A DNA stretch of 64,000 bases from Adiantum capillus-veneris (lineage: Eukaryota > Streptophyta > Polypodiopsida > Polypodiales > Pteridaceae). Under the pieces are notes generated by a model that saw only the letters and a program-made list of their open reading frames with translations, ran no database searches and was not told where the DNA came from. The translations under genes were made by a program, and so were the position numbers. The stretch lies in assembly GCA_014529385.2 (NCBI GenBank), contig CM043962.1, positions 48,886,098 through 48,950,097 of the forward strand. Reading direction: 5' to 3'. Shown in pieces: positions 12,345 through 24,899 of this stretch. How positions within the stretch are numbered: the first letter of the stretch is position 1; every line of letters begins with the position of its first letter.

Positions 12345-13995
12345 ATGGTGCATACTTTGCATGATAGTAAATTGGATGCACCTTTGTCTAGTCGTACTCT
12401 TTCAGGTTCTTGCCATGCATCTTATGATTTTTATGCTTTAAATGTGTCTAGTTTCTGTGATGTTGAGGAACCTCTGTCTTTTGATGAAGCACAGAATTCA
12501 GAAAATTGGATAGTGGCTGCCATGCAATCTGAATATGATGCACTTATAGAAAATAAAACATGGACTTTATGTGATCTACCTCATGGAAAAAAGGCCATTG
12601 GTACAAAGTGGGTTTACAAGTTGAAACGCAAGCCGGATGGTGAGATTGATCGCTATAAAGCTCGACTTGTTGCAAAGGGTTATGCACAACAAAAAGACAT
12701 AGATTATGAAGAGACTTTTTCTCCCACTTGTGGTATGACTACTATGTGTTTTTTATGTGCATTGGCATCTCATTTTGGTCGGGATGTACATCAGTCAGAC
12801 ATTGTTACTGCTTTCTTGAATAGTGACATATTTAAATAAGTTTATGCAGCCTCGTGGTTTTGTCATTAAAGGGCAAGAAGATAAAGTGTGCAAATGTAAG
12901 AAAGCTTTGTATGGGTTGAAGCAATCTCCTCATGCTTGGTTTGAAAAGGATAACACTGATTTGGTCAAATGAGGCTTTTGTTTAACAGTCCAACAGGAAG
13001 AACATTGTATATAAAGCGTGAGGGTGATGTACTTCTCATTGTTGTTCTTTATGTGGATGATTTGCTTATCACTAGACCAAATGAGAGACATGTTGTTGAA
13101 TTTAAATTTGAATGCTATTTTCAAGATGGGGTTGTTGCATCATTACTTGGGTTTAAAGTTTAAGCAGTATGATGGTGGTATTGCCTTGTGTTAGACAAGT
13201 TACATAGAGGCATTGCTATGTACGTTTGGACTTCAAGATTGCAAACCTATTGCCACTCCCATGGAAACAAATTTGAAATTGAGTCTTCATGATGTTGGTG
13301 ATCCTACCAATGTCACTCTTTACCAAATTTTTGTTGGATGCCTCAATCGTTTATGCAACACAAGGCCGGATATTCAATTTGCAGTCTCATAGGTCAACAA
13401 ATTTATGTCTCACAGGTCAACAAATTTATGCATAGCACAGGGTCTAAGCATTGGCAGGTTGTCAAGAATATTTTTTGGTACTTGAGTGGCACTTTACATC
13501 TTGGCTCGTTTTATTCCAAGGGGGGATCATTGCTACCAGATTTACATGCTTTTTCAGACTCATATTTGGCTGGTTGTTTTGACACGCAAGTATCCACGAG
13601 TGATTTTTGTTTCATGCTCTGCAGATCATGTATCGCATGGTTGAGCAAGAAGCAACCTACTATGGCCACTTCGAGTTGTGAGGTTGACTACAGGGCAGTC
13701 TTCATAGCTACAATGGAGTGTGTATGGCTTAGACGCCTTATGGCTTATTCAAGTGTTGGACAAAACATTGCCAACACTATCTACACTAACAATTAGAGCG
13801 CATTGGAAATTGCGAGGAGCCCAATTTTTCATGCTCGCAAAAAGCACATTGAGGTGCATGTTAGGGAAAGGCTCTCAACGAGAGAGATCAACTTGGCTTA
13901 TGTGCAAACACATGACAACCTTGCAGATCTTTCCACAAAGTCATTATCTCATGAGAAGTTCAAAGCTTTGGGCTTACTCCCCTTTTTGGATTGAT
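12345..13995 (+). pseudogene. C2 copia reverse transcriptase and RNase H
   Basis: The frame 12,345-12,839 carries the linker, then W-V-Y-K-L-K-R-K-P-D-G-E-I-D-R and the D-V-H-Q-S-D-I-V-T-A-F-L-N block. It stops just before the expected E-E-V-Y. The Y-V-D-D catalytic box is intact in the frame 12,969-13,163. RNase H parts follow at 13,338-13,796 with S-S-C-E-V-D-Y, where the family has E-A-E-Y, so an acidic position has shifted. At least four frame breaks separate these pieces. It is a dead copy that is useful for dating and for consensus building. Confidence 0.87.
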
Positions 13996-14067
13996 CATGT
14001 CCTCAGGCATGGCACTTCCCTTACTCTATGTGCTGCTCTTGTTCACAGCATCACTCCAAGGGGGACT

Positions 14068-14252
14068 TGTTACCACATACATGCGGTAGTGATGTTAGGA
14101 GGTTTTTCCCTCGTGCATTGTATATACGCCTATCACTCTAGGGCTATCTTATCTTTCCATAGCACACCAAGTTAACACTCTCTTTTGTGTGCCTTGAGCT
14201 TCCTTCGTCTTATCCAAGCTGTGTGTGTTTTCCTGCAATCCTAATTCTAACA
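14068..14252 (+). repeat. C2 3' LTR (185 bp, internally shortened)
   Basis: It starts TGTTACC after a purine tract (AAGGGGGACT, up to 14,067) and ends TTCTAACA. It is shorter than the 227-bp family LTR because of internal deletion. Confidence 0.88.
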
Positions 14253-14394
14253 TGCACAAAAACAATTTTTCATTTGACTCATTTTTGTACAATATGATCA
14301 GAATGACAACACATTCTAATTATCATAAACATCAAGACTAAACCATATTATGAAAATGAAATACGCCTTCATCTTTGAGGTCGAACTATAGAAA

Positions 14395-14535
14395 AGCTAT
14401 TTTTAAACCTTTCTAAGCAAAGATAGAATTCTCACCTACATCCATGTAGACAAGACAATAGATTTTGTTAGACTTGGCTATGTATGACACATGTCAAAGT
14501 ATCTATCAGTTGTCATCCATGTTGTACTTAAAAAT
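14395..14535 (+). repeat. Dispersed repeat, copy 1
   Basis: It aligns with 18,245-18,385 at roughly 70% identity by eye. Shared landmarks include ACCTACATCCAT/ACCTGCATCCAT, GACAAGACAA/ACAAGACAAC and CAGTTGTCATCCATG/CAGTTGTTATCCATG. Confidence 0.7.
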
Positions 14536-16839
14536 TAGTAAACAAGCTACAATCCTAATGGTATAGAAGTGATTCAAGTACAAGTGGATGAAGGGATATC
14601 ACCTACTTTCCCTCTTTCAAAAAAATAACTAAATAATTGTACAATGATTTCAATAAATTTTGAAAGTGTTGATTTGTTTTAAATTCTTTTCCCCAAGCAT
14701 GACAACAATGAAAATACAATGATTTTTATGCCTCAAACAATTAAAAGTCATTCTTGCCAAAACCAACTAGGGATTTCCCATCAAGGTGGTAAGAAACTCC
14801 AAAATCAAGAGACTAAGTCCAAAAAGCTTTAATGTTATCTCTTTACATAGGCAATGATTAACAATTTAGATGAGAATTTGATTTTGTTTTGAAGAGCAAA
14901 ATTCAAGTCTCTCAAACTGGGAAGTGATTTGTTACCCGACTAAGCCACTAATACCCATCAGAGTTGTACCTTCTGAGTCAAAAAGAGGATGATCAAAATA
15001 TTTATCTAGAACTTTGAAAGGACAATGCCATCAATGAAAAACAAGGACTAGATGTATGCGTTCCATTCAAAAAATTTAAAAAGAATTAGTGTCAGATCAT
15101 TCCAAAATAAGCCTCAATAGAGCAACACCAATAGAAGAGACATTGTCTAGCCTATAGACCGCCACCCAAAAGGTCTGAAAACCTCAGTTAAGTTTTGTCC
15201 AAGCTAGGAACAAAACCTCATCATAGTTCAATTCCCCCATTAAATATAATGAGTGAGACCTATTTATTTTTCAAGTTCAAAGTTCAGTATGAGATTGACA
15301 ACAAGTCCAAAGTTAGTATGAGGTAGCAAACCATCCTCAAATCAAAAGAGATCAATAGGTTTTCCTTTTTCAAGAACCAGGAAAAAAGCCAATAGTTCTA
15401 TTGATACAAGTGCATGCTCAAAAACCAACAAGAGTTCTAGTGAAAATAGAGAGTAATAAGCAATGCATGCCAACATAATTTCGCAAAAGGCTAGAGCTAT
15501 ATCATCTCTACAGTCATTTTATAAACCATAGTAAGAACCATTTTGTAAAAACCAGATAAGCAACTAGAATGTGAGCTAGAGTAGCTACCAAATTGTAAAA
15601 TTAGAGTAGCATGCACGTCGTCAAACCATTTTTTCCAGGCAAGGAGCAAAGTTCAAACCATTTCAAGCCTTGAAGACCAATGTTATCACCAAAAACATTA
15701 GGGTTTTTTTAATGAAGATCAAAAAACAAATCAAGCACAAGCTATGAGCTTAGCAATCTCCAAAGCTAGTATTACAATCACAACAAGAGTTAAAAAAGAA
15801 AACCCTAGTATAGCTTCTTTATAATGTAAAAAGCCCCAAGATTGAGCAACCCATAGTTTCCACTATACAAACATAGTAAAACCTCAACAAATTTTCTTCA
15901 TTCTCTCAAATGAGCATAGCAAAAACAGTATTAACCGCAAGGTATGCTGACCAATAATCCCCCAATCAAGATCTGAAAATGACCACTTGCATAGTTTATG
16001 AGAGTGAACATCAATCAAGATTTTAATGAGATCTAGTACTACATTTCTTCAATCAAAATGCCACAGCTAGGGAAATCCCCAAGTCAAGGGTAGTGAAAAT
16101 AATTTTCAACTTATATACTCCTAGTATAACTTACAATTTATATGACATCTTTTATAGCTAGCTAATTAGCCAAGTAATGACATGTATCAATCAAACAAGA
16201 AGAATCCAAGGAGTTAGATGAAGATTAGTTAGAAATTACTAATTTCAAGTTCAAGTGTCATAACCATGCTTAAGCCAAGCATTCCTCATCAGTTCTTAGC
16301 CTAAGTGGAGTAGCATCAAAATGCAACAACCAATGACAAGAAAAGCTAAGTATTCCAACATGTTAAAAGGCAACAACAACCAATAGCCTATTCAATATTT
16401 CCTATCATTTTTTGTTCAAAAGTATCCAAAATTTTAGTGAAACAAGTAAAGATATGTGAGTCCATGAGTTCGATGGTAAAAGTTCATGCAAGCAAATAAG
16501 AAATCCAAAGTTACTGAACCATTCAGGATTATCCACTTCCTCTCAAAAAATAATAGGAACAATAAGGCAAAAAACATCCCCAAGTCGAAGTGAGGGGTAG
16601 AGGACCCTCACCTTAAGTAGTTGTAAGGATCTGAGATAAGTGGCATCCATTTTGTGCAGAGCCTTAATGTGGACATCATCCACCTCAACACTCAACAGGT
16701 AGAGAGAAAGCTGTAAGTGATGTGTGCAGAATACCATGGTGGAAGCAGATCAATCTAACAATTTAAAGACTATAAAGTTGATAAGCAATGAAGGATAACA
16801 TTGCGATGCTAAGATCTGCATAGTAAACAATTGTATGAG

Positions 16840-16940
16840 GTATGATATATAAATCACCCAAGTTCTCAAGGACATACCAAAGTGAATTAGGTATGATATA
16901 TAAAGCACCCAAGTTTTTCAAGGACACACCAGAGTGAATG
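16840..16940. repeat. 51-bp tandem duplication
   Basis: Two units start at 16,840 and 16,891. Each opens with GTATGATATATAAA and they differ at only a few positions. Confidence 0.9.
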
Positions 16941-17097
16941 CCAAACATAGAAATCAAAGCAAGCAATAAAGAATTCTAGCGGGTCTTACAGAGGTCAAGC
17001 ATGTCCATGAATCGCAAGGGAGGCTGGTAGAGAGAGACACCATGCTGAGCTAGAAGGTAAAGGGAGCTCCAAGGGCGATGTGGAAATGCCTCACAGA

Positions 17098-17123
17098 GGG
17101 GGGGAGGGGGGGGGGGGGGGGGG
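17098..17123. repeat. Poly-G tract
   Basis: About 25 G residues interrupted by a single A. Confidence 0.95.
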
Positions 17124-17442
17124 ACCAAAAGCCAAGGGGACATTGACAATTGTGCAGTGTAGCACCAACCAAAAAAGGGGGAAGCACCATTCTCTGCCTT
17201 AAGCCAAAATTGATAATTGCAAGGCAAGAAAAGAGGAGAAAAATATTATGTGGCACTTTAAAGTTACCAAAAACATCAAGGAGGAGTGTTTTACCAAAAC
17301 TCCACAAACCACCAAAAAAAATTTAGGGGAGTGATTGCACCAACCACCAAAAACTATTCGGGGAGTGATTACACCAAACCACCATCAATAGGAGAGAGGA
17401 TTTAATGGGATATGATCAGGATGATGCATCTAGGATAAGCTT

Positions 17443-17834
17443 AGATTCTCCCATTGAGAAAATTGTAAGGTATAGACTCATGGTAGTCACCCACAAGACA
17501 ATATCACCATCAGTAGAGGGCACCACTACCATCACTTGCACAAGGAGAAGTTTTTTGACAGTGCCTAGTTATAAGGCCAAAGTCCTAATTCTTTACAGGC
17601 AAGGATATCCAAGGTCCTAATATGATTAGAGAATCAAAAGACCCCTACCCCTCCAAAAAGAGGTAGAAAGTGCAAGGTAAAGACTCACGATAATCACCCA
17701 TAAGAAAATAAGACCATCAACTTTATCATGCATAGTATAGGCCAGATTCACCCATTGAGGAAAGTGTAAGGAAGATATTCATGGTAATCACCCACAAGAC
17801 AACAAAACCATCAGCTCCATCATGCATAGTATAA
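17443..17834. repeat. Irregular tandem repeat, three copies
   Basis: A unit of 70-90 bp with the landmarks CCCATTGAG, AATCACCCACAAGACAA and CATCATGCATAGTAT recurs at about 17,443-17,511, 17,668-17,738 and 17,747-17,834 with unequal spacing. Confidence 0.75.
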
Positions 17835-17984
17835 TCCAAAGACTTAAAGTTAAAGATTAACAAGCTGAGGTAGCTACTAGCTAAAGTAAAATGACAAAAG
17901 AGTGTGTGTTTCTTTAAAGAAAATTTTCAATGGCAACGAGAAGATTGCAGCTCGATGAAGCAATCACGACCAAGTAAAATGACA

Positions 17985-18024
17985 ACATGTGTGTGTGTGC
18001 ACGTGTGTGTGTGTGTGTGTGTGT
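17985..18024. repeat. (GT)n microsatellite
   Basis: GT units interrupted once by CACGT. Confidence 0.95.
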
Positions 18025-18244
18025 GGATGTTTTATCATAATCAATAAGACATAATTCAACTTTTACATTCAAAAGACAGTTGCCTCCAGAATAAAGGAAA
18101 TAATAAGTACAAAAATAAGTCAGTCTTAGAATTATCTTTGTACAATGTTTGTAAGAATGAAGCCTCATCCCAGTATACAGGTAAAAGAAGTACTTCCCTT
18201 GCAATAGGTGTATGTGTAATCTTGTATTGGACAACTGCTAAAAG

Positions 18245-18385
18245 CCAAAAAAATTCCTTCCAAGATAAGATAGAGTCCTTACCTGCATCCATCCAAACAA
18301 GACAACTAATATGTTAGCCTTGGATGTGTTTTACAAGTATTAATGGACTATACCAGTTGTTATCCATGTCCATCTTACAAACTTT
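18245..18385 (+). repeat. Dispersed repeat, copy 2
   Basis: This is the partner of 14,395-14,535, about 3.85 kb downstream in the same orientation. Confidence 0.7.
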
Positions 18386-18889
18386 TTTTTGGACTTACAA
18401 GCTTAGTCCAAAGTATTTATGTAAAAATGTTCTTTTTTATAATTAAAAAACCCCAAAGTTTCTAGCAAAAAAATATTATTTTGATTAGAAGGCCATCACC
18501 CCTTCTAATCCAAGTGTCTAAATCCCCCATCAATATTTTTATCAGTTTATAAGTTATCTTTCTAGATTAATGAAACTTCATCACATGAAGCTATAAAAGA
18601 ATCTTTTAGAAAATTCCATTTATAGTTCAAAAAAGTATCAAGCTCGTTTATGTTTGTTTTAGGTCAGATACAGTTTATGCCCATCATGGTACATGGAATC
18701 CAAATCATCCACTAGTTTATATATCACTTATCTTATACATCTCTTAGCATACCAAGTGGCAAGAACCCTTGCAGTATCATGCCAGACCTCAAGTCAAACC
18801 ATGAAGTAAAAGGAATAAGTGCCATTATGTTTTTAGTTTCCAAATTTACTTGTCATTGTGAATTCAAAAATTACTGTAATACCTTAACA

Positions 18890-19740
18890 AGACGACCAGT
18901 AACAAAATACGCCCAGTATCTGTAAGCATTCGGGCCAAAAAATTCCAAAATAAAAAAACCATCCAATATCCGTATGCAGCTGGCGGGCCAAGCCCCCCAA
19001 TTTAGCATAAGCCAAAACAGTGCACGCACTGTAACTAGTAACAAGTCTAAAATTAAAAAGTCCCCCGGTGTACACCCACCCTCAATAATAGAGGTTCTTT
19101 TGAATGATAATGGTCTTTAAGCAACAAGGGCATCCAAAAAAAACCCAGCTATTGTTAAGAAATTACACCCGCCATGTGAATGCAGCAAATGTATTGCTTT
19201 ATCTCATCCAAACTACCAAGTTAATGAACCAATACAGCATCGGTATGCAATTGAGGCAAACACACCCACAAAGCCTAGCAAAAAAAAAATCCAACATTAG
19301 TGCGCAGTAGGTCAAAAAGAGCCCTTTATATTCATTTAGCCAACCCACGCGATGGGCCTTAACAAGCATTTATGTGACAGTGATAAATAAGCCATGCTTA
19401 AGCAACAGTACCAAGTTAATCCCAAAGATTATTTTTCCAAAAAAACCAAAAACTACACCCACCCATGTGATTGCAAATATTGCATTATTTCATCCTAAAC
19501 AACCAAGTAATGAACCAGTACAGCATCGGTAAGCACCCGGGGCAAACTCCCTACAGACCCTAAAAAAACAACCATCATCAGTGCGCAGTAGGCCGAAAAA
19601 AAAACCTTTTTATAATCACACAGCCAACCCAAACGGTGGGCCTTACCAGGCATATGTGACAGTGGTCAATGTACCATGCTTAAGTGGCAGTACCAAGTCA
19701 ATCCCAAAGCTATCTTATGAACAGTAAGTACCATCAGTCT
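18890..19740. repeat. Tandem array, unit about 286 bp
   Basis: Two clear units share the landmark TACAGCATCGG at 19,233 and 19,519 (period 286). Both contain GTGCGCAGTAGG, AGCCAACCCA and GGGCCTTA in the same order. Shorter, more diverged pieces of the same unit (CAGTATCTGTAAGCATTCGGG) occur near 18,915-19,000. It is non-coding. Confidence 0.8.
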
Positions 19741-20589
19741 GTCAGGTGCTTAACGACAGATTACTGCCTTGCCAAGCCAAGCGGAAACAACCCCAATTTT
19801 TTCCAAAAACTAGTGAATAATTAACGTAGAGCAACAAAGACTCTAAGTTTAAGCGGCGACAGCTAATATGCCATACCCCAAATTGCTAGATAACACCTGT
19901 AATTAAAACCATAGGTTTGTATTATGCCAAGCTTAATGAAAAACTGAAACCTAGTGGTGGGGTCAAAGTTTTGCCAAAAAAATCATCAACCATAAGCTAT
20001 GTACTTATCGACCAACCAATTTTGGACAAGTATTGCTATGCTGAGTAAAAAACCTCACAATGTGCCATACCATCAAACTGATAGAGCAATACCATACTAT
20101 TATATTGCCATAAACAATAGGTTTGCAGCGAAAAAATATGATAACAAGCAGAGTAGCCAACCTGCGTTGTTTGTGTTGCAAGCTCCATATTTTGGTGCAG
20201 TATAGAAAAACACAGTCTCTTACGATTTATGCAAGCAAAAACACATAGAAAGCTAAGTGAGGGGCAAAGATGCGCCCTCACCTCTTTAAATAGAAGGAGG
20301 ATGAAGGCCGCCATCACTGTGTAGTGTGCAGAGTAATGAGTGGAGCGATCCCGTCCTGGGGATCCGAGACAGCAAGTCCGCCTATGAAGCGGAATGCCAA
20401 GGTAAAAAACCACAGCACCTTCACGCCCGATTTACAAAAGGCAATAAACCACTTTATTAGGCTTTTAGTATCAATTATGATTTATAAGGGCCATATCCCA
20501 TGGTGGATATCATATATAGTAAAACTAGGAAGCGTGTTTAGTAGAATCTAGGATGTCAATGATGCTAGAAAATCTTATAGGCAAGTAAT

Positions 20590-20590
<1 letters not shown>

Positions 20591-20620
<30 letters not shown>
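20591..20620. repeat. (GT)n microsatellite
   Basis: About 15 GT units. Confidence 0.95.
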
Positions 20621-21550
20621 CTGTCCACCCTTACCCACGCACCATACTCAATGTTAAGGCAACAAGCCCATTGAGTATGAGCCTACTGCCTCATCAAGTT
20701 GATGAGAGTAAAAAGTTAAGTCTAAAGCCAAGCAAGTTGTTACATTCAAAATCAAGGAAGACAATAAAGCATAAGTCATGCTTAACAGACTCAACAACAT
20801 TGCTTGAAACAGTATTGGATAATGTCTCTATAAGCATTATACTCCAGTTGTCGTTTTAAGGCTTTGTGAGCCAGTAGAAAAAAATATGGAAGACGTTCAA
20901 AGTCTTTACCTGACACTAAAAAAACTCAATATCAAATGCAAAATCTAACAAGAAGAAGTTCAGTTGATAGCTCCTATTTCTTGAAACCAGTCAAGTCAAA
21001 GGACCAAAATGGCTATGAATAGGAATCCCGGTCTAAGACCAATGATCGGACCACCTAACACCTATCAACCAAAAAGTACTTACTGATAGTGGACTTGTCA
21101 GGGACCACAGACAATATAGATAAGTTCAAAGCTAGCATCTTGGTCAAACCAGTTGCCTAGGAATGCCTTGTGTTTAGAATATATGTGTGTTGCTATGTTA
21201 AGATACTACTTATACACAAAAGTACATTATGTTCAAAAGACAACTAGCTTTAGCACAAAAACAATTTTGCATTTGACTCTTTTTTTGAGCTCCCAAATTT
21301 AGAAATGCATTTTCTTCCACTTGATTATTTCCAACCTTGACTTTGATTGTTGGATCCACCGTATCCTCTTCATCAAATTCTCCTACTTTGATTGCATTGA
21401 TCCGTAGTGGCGGTCCATGTTGTTGTCGTTGTCGTAGAAGCTTTCTCTTTTTCATTTGTTCCTTTGCTTTCGCTTGAGATTCTTTGATTATTCATTGTTT
21501 TTCTTGAATTCTTTTCTTCTCCTCATGGATTTTTTGAAGCATGTCCTAGG

Positions 21551-22652
21551 TTACTGGAAAATACTTTTTAAGCCTACATCCACTAATCCAATTGGAATTT
21601 CTTCACCATCTAATGTAGCAAGTTTGACAACCCCACTTGGTGATAGATCTTTGATCACAAAGGGTCCCATCCCTTGCTTTTTGAGTTTCTTGGCATGTTG
21701 TTTTAATGTATAAACTAGGACATAATTCTTTGTTTTGAATTCTTTAGAGCGTACATGCTTATCAAAAAACTCCTTTTGCCTTCTTTTTTGAGCGCAGATA
21801 GAAGCTACGGCTTCCAAGCGAAGCTCATCTAGCTTTTCAAGGGCATCTAGTCTCAAAGACATTTCATGGACTATCCAATCTATTTGCTTAGCTACCCTTA
21901 GAGTTGGGATTAAAAACTCCATGGGCAAGATAACGTTAAGACCAAACACCATCTTATTTGGTGTTTTTCCAATAGATGTCTTATAAGCTATCCTCTAAGC
22001 CCACAATGTAGAGTGCAACTTTTGATCCCAATTTGTCCTTGAATCAGATATTATTTTAGTCAATACAGTGCATAAGATTTTAATTGTAGCTTCAATCTGC
22101 TTTCCATTGGCATGTGGATGGTATGGAGCAAATTTTTTGTGAATTACCATGAATTCATCTACAAGATTTTCAATACCTTCATTAATGAAATGTGTGCCAC
22201 AATCACTGACAAGTTCTATTGGTAGATCATATCTAACAAAGACATTTTCATATAGAAATTGTGTAGTGGTCATTGCATCATCTTTTCCTGTGGCTTTAGC
22301 TTCAGCCTATTTAGTGAGATAGTTGTGGCAACAACGATATATTGGAATGAGTCCTGTAAGCGGGAGGTGAATTTGGTCCTACAAAGTCTATACCCCACTT
22401 AGAGAATGTCGTGGCTCCCATCATTGGCCTTAAAGGCATCTCATCCCTCTTTATTAGCACTTTGGTACGTTGGCAAGCATCACATCTTTTAACATGTTCT
22501 TCAGCGTTCATACAAATGTAGGACACTATATTTCAGCGGTTAAGACAATTTTTGTTATCTTATCCCCTGAGACATGGCTTCCACTTATTCCTCCATGTGA
22601 TTGCTCTAAGATTGGCAAATATGTGATTTTTGTTGCACATATCCTGAGCTGA
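21551..22652 (-). pseudogene. G1 integrase
   Basis: On the minus strand, the zinc-binding part ends with C-D-A-C-Q-R-T-K (near 22,490). It is followed by the catalytic core start W-G-I-D-F-V-G-P with the first Asp. The second Asp lies in V-S-D-C-G-T-H-F (frame 21,995-22,273), and the Glu in H-A-N-G-K-Q-I-E-A-T, where the family usually has N-G-Q-A-E. The C-terminal part (21,551-21,952) carries the L-P-M-E-F and G-P-F-V-I-K-D-L-S-P-S-G segments typical of plant gypsy integrases. All three catalytic residues may be present, but the domain is broken into three frames. Confidence 0.85.
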
Positions 22653-23067
22653 TTTTCAATCAATGTGAAGTCTCAAGCCTCTATTTCTATGGCCCTTTGA
22701 TGCTCTAGAGGTAATCTCAAGAAAAATTCTTGTTGTTAGGTAGTCAACTATATATTGACTCCATTCTCGTGCAATTGTTACTTGAAACAACGTTGCATGT
22801 TCTATTGGTGGTTTAGATCTGCATGTAGCACAATTACTAACATACTTACGAACATCAACGTGTATATTTTTCCATTAAACTCATAATTATTTCAAGTACT
22901 GATATGTTTTTTTTGCGAGCACTGAAATGCCAAGTCCTGAACATGTGCTTGTAAAAAATAGCAGTTGTACTCTTCCGAGCTCATGCATAATTGTAAAAAT
23001 TTTCTAAGCCTAAATGATATAAATGTCCGCCAATTAATAAAAAAATTTTGGATTCCCGAACCATCTG

Positions 23068-23660
23068 TCATGTAAATTTTTGCTTAGTCTTATCAAATTC
23101 TCTTCCATAGGATAGTAAATTGGCTATCTCTTGAGACCACTTAGGTACCATTTTAACATTGAAAGGATATGCATCAAGTATGTCATTGTCTATCCCTTCT
23201 GGAGCTTCTCCATTTGGCAATCTAGAAAGATGATCTGCTCGAAGATAAGTCTTCCCCTTTTTAACCACTACTATAAAATCAAACTCCAACAATACAATGA
23301 ACCATCATACAATTCTTATGGTAATGCATGGTTTGTTTACAAGGAATAAGACGGCTTGATAATCAGTGAAAAACACAAACTTGTTTACGAGGAGATAATA
23401 CCAAAATTTCTTAACAGCATATACCATCTTTAGCCCTTCTCTCTTGGTGGTAGTGTAGTTCTTTTCAACACTGTTAAGCTATTTGCTTGCATAATAGACT
23501 GGGAAATCCATATTTCCTTCTCCTGGATGGTTAAAGATGCATCCTATAACAAATGCCAAAGCATCAATATGAACATGAAATATCTTTTTCCAATCTGGTG
23601 CTTTTAATACTAGAGCGGATATGAGTGCTCTCTTTAACTTTTTAAATGACTCCTCACACT
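23068..23660 (-). pseudogene. G1 RNase H and linker to integrase
   Basis: On the minus strand, Y-Y-A-S-K-Q-I-A opens the domain near 23,490. E-R-E-G-L-K-M-V-Y-A-V-K-K-F follows, then F-F-T-D-Y-Q-A where the usual motif is T-D-H-x-A. The frame 23,068-23,292 then continues with L-E-F-D-F-I-V-V-V-K-K-G-K and A-D-H-L-S-R, the standard RNase H-to-integrase transition of plant gypsy elements. Several in-frame stops are present. Confidence 0.85.
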
Positions 23661-23681
23661 CATCCGGCCATACAAAGACTA

Positions 23682-24470
23682 CTATAAGTAATACAGGGGT
23701 TGAGCAATGACTCCATACATGTGTATAAACCTCCTATAATAACCATAGTGTCCCATAAAGCATTGTACCTGCTTTGCGTTGTTTGGTCTAGGCATTTCTA
23801 CAATCACCAAACCCGTAGATACGTTGTTCTTTGAGACAATATGTCCCGGGATTTTTCCTTGTCTAACCATGAATACACACTTTTTTGGCTTGAGGTAGAT
23901 CGTATGCATCCTGCACTTCTTGAATACTTTTTTGAGGTGTTTCGTATGTTCATCTCTCAAGAGAGACTGTACAAATAGATCATCCATATAAATTTCCAAG
24001 AATATCCTCAAGTATTCTTTAAAAACATGTGCCATTGATCTCTAGAATGTTGTCGAGGCATTAGTCAATCCAAACGACCTGATTCTATACGCATATATAC
24101 CCCACTTTGTGGCAAATGCCATCTTGTATTGATCTTCAAGTGCGATCTTAAGCTGGTTGTAACTTGAAGCCAGAAAATCCATCTTAGAAGGAATATGCCC
24201 GCTTGCCTGCCACTCGTTCTAGAACATGGTCATTGATAGGTAGGGGATAATTGTCCCTTATTGTGGTTGCATTAACCTTCTCTCAATTGACACACACTCA
24301 GAGTTCACCATTCTTCTTAGGCACTACCACAATTGGAGATACCCATTTGGTGTGTTCTATCTCGTAAATGAACTTAGCTCCCTTCAATTTATCAATCTCT
24401 TCCTTGATGCACTTAGCAAATGTATCATTATACGTGTACGGTCTCTGTCAGCTAACATCAGGTTTTAATG
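23682..24470 (-). pseudogene. G1 reverse transcriptase
   Basis: On the minus strand, early RT motifs are readable between stops at 24,040-24,330: N-Y-P-L-P, D-G-F-S-G-Y-N-Q and S-F-G-L-T-N-A. The frame 23,682-24,035 then carries the catalytic Y-M-D-D-L box, followed by K-K-C-V-F and G-x-I-V-S and ending F-M-G-H-Y-G-Y-Y-R-R-F-I. The catalytic aspartates are intact. The domain length (about 260 residues) is normal, but several stops and shifts interrupt it. Confidence 0.85.
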
Positions 24471-24899
24471 GGATCGTGTGGTGGCATATTTTCATATCTA
24501 CTCCTTTTAGGTATTTATATGACCAAGAAAACGCGTCCTTCTACTCCAGGAGAAGACTTATGAGCTTCTCTTATTCTTTCGGACTCAGATCAATTGCTAT
24601 ATAGATCGGCTAAGGCTCTTCTCCTGGTTCTACCAAGTCTATCTTCTTTGCATCCTCTGGCTCATCATATGACTCCTTGTCCTTTCGCTCTCGTATGGGT
24701 TGTGCCATCACTACCTTTTTGTCTTGGATAGTGAATTTTTTGTAGTGGGAAGGCATGCTCATCTTGTCATGATTTTTCTCATCCTCTTCCTCACCATTCT
24801 CTATTCTATTGTCCACACTTCACTCAAAGTTTTCTTAAGGTCTCCGTATTTCTTCTTTCTTTCAACTCTTGTCCACTTAGTTTCTCCAAACTTGTCTAG

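Larger units (their letters stand above)
12189..14252 (+). mobile_element. Ty1/copia element C2, 5'-truncated
   Basis: A plus-strand copy of the C1/C3 family. It begins abruptly inside the integrase-to-RT linker (compare the minus strand near 7,940 in C1) and runs through RT and RNase H to a 3' LTR at 14,068-14,252. There is no 5' LTR, gag, protease or integrase. The abrupt start suggests truncation by recombination or deletion. Confidence 0.9.
14253..21251. other. Gene-free 7-kb repeat block
   Basis: This block is bounded by a near-identical stretch of about 35 bp at 14,253-14,287 and 21,252-21,286 (about four mismatches). Inside, 14,395-14,535 is homologous to 18,245-18,385 and 16,575-16,700 resembles 20,240-20,345. 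This suggests two diverged copies of a unit of about 3.7 kb. No protein-coding potential is recognisable. It may be long untranslated or LTR sequence of a decayed retroelement. Confidence 0.45.

Noticed and set aside
12159-12362. Minus-strand frame at the C2 start
   Set aside because: It is the antisense shadow of the copia linker. The same shadow appears antisense to C1 and C3.
17405-17620. 71-codon frame in the 7-kb block
   Set aside because: It lies within an irregular tandem repeat and has no domain.
18890-19740. CRISPR-like array
   Set aside because: The repeats are few, long and diverged, with no unique spacers of constant size, and the context is eukaryotic.
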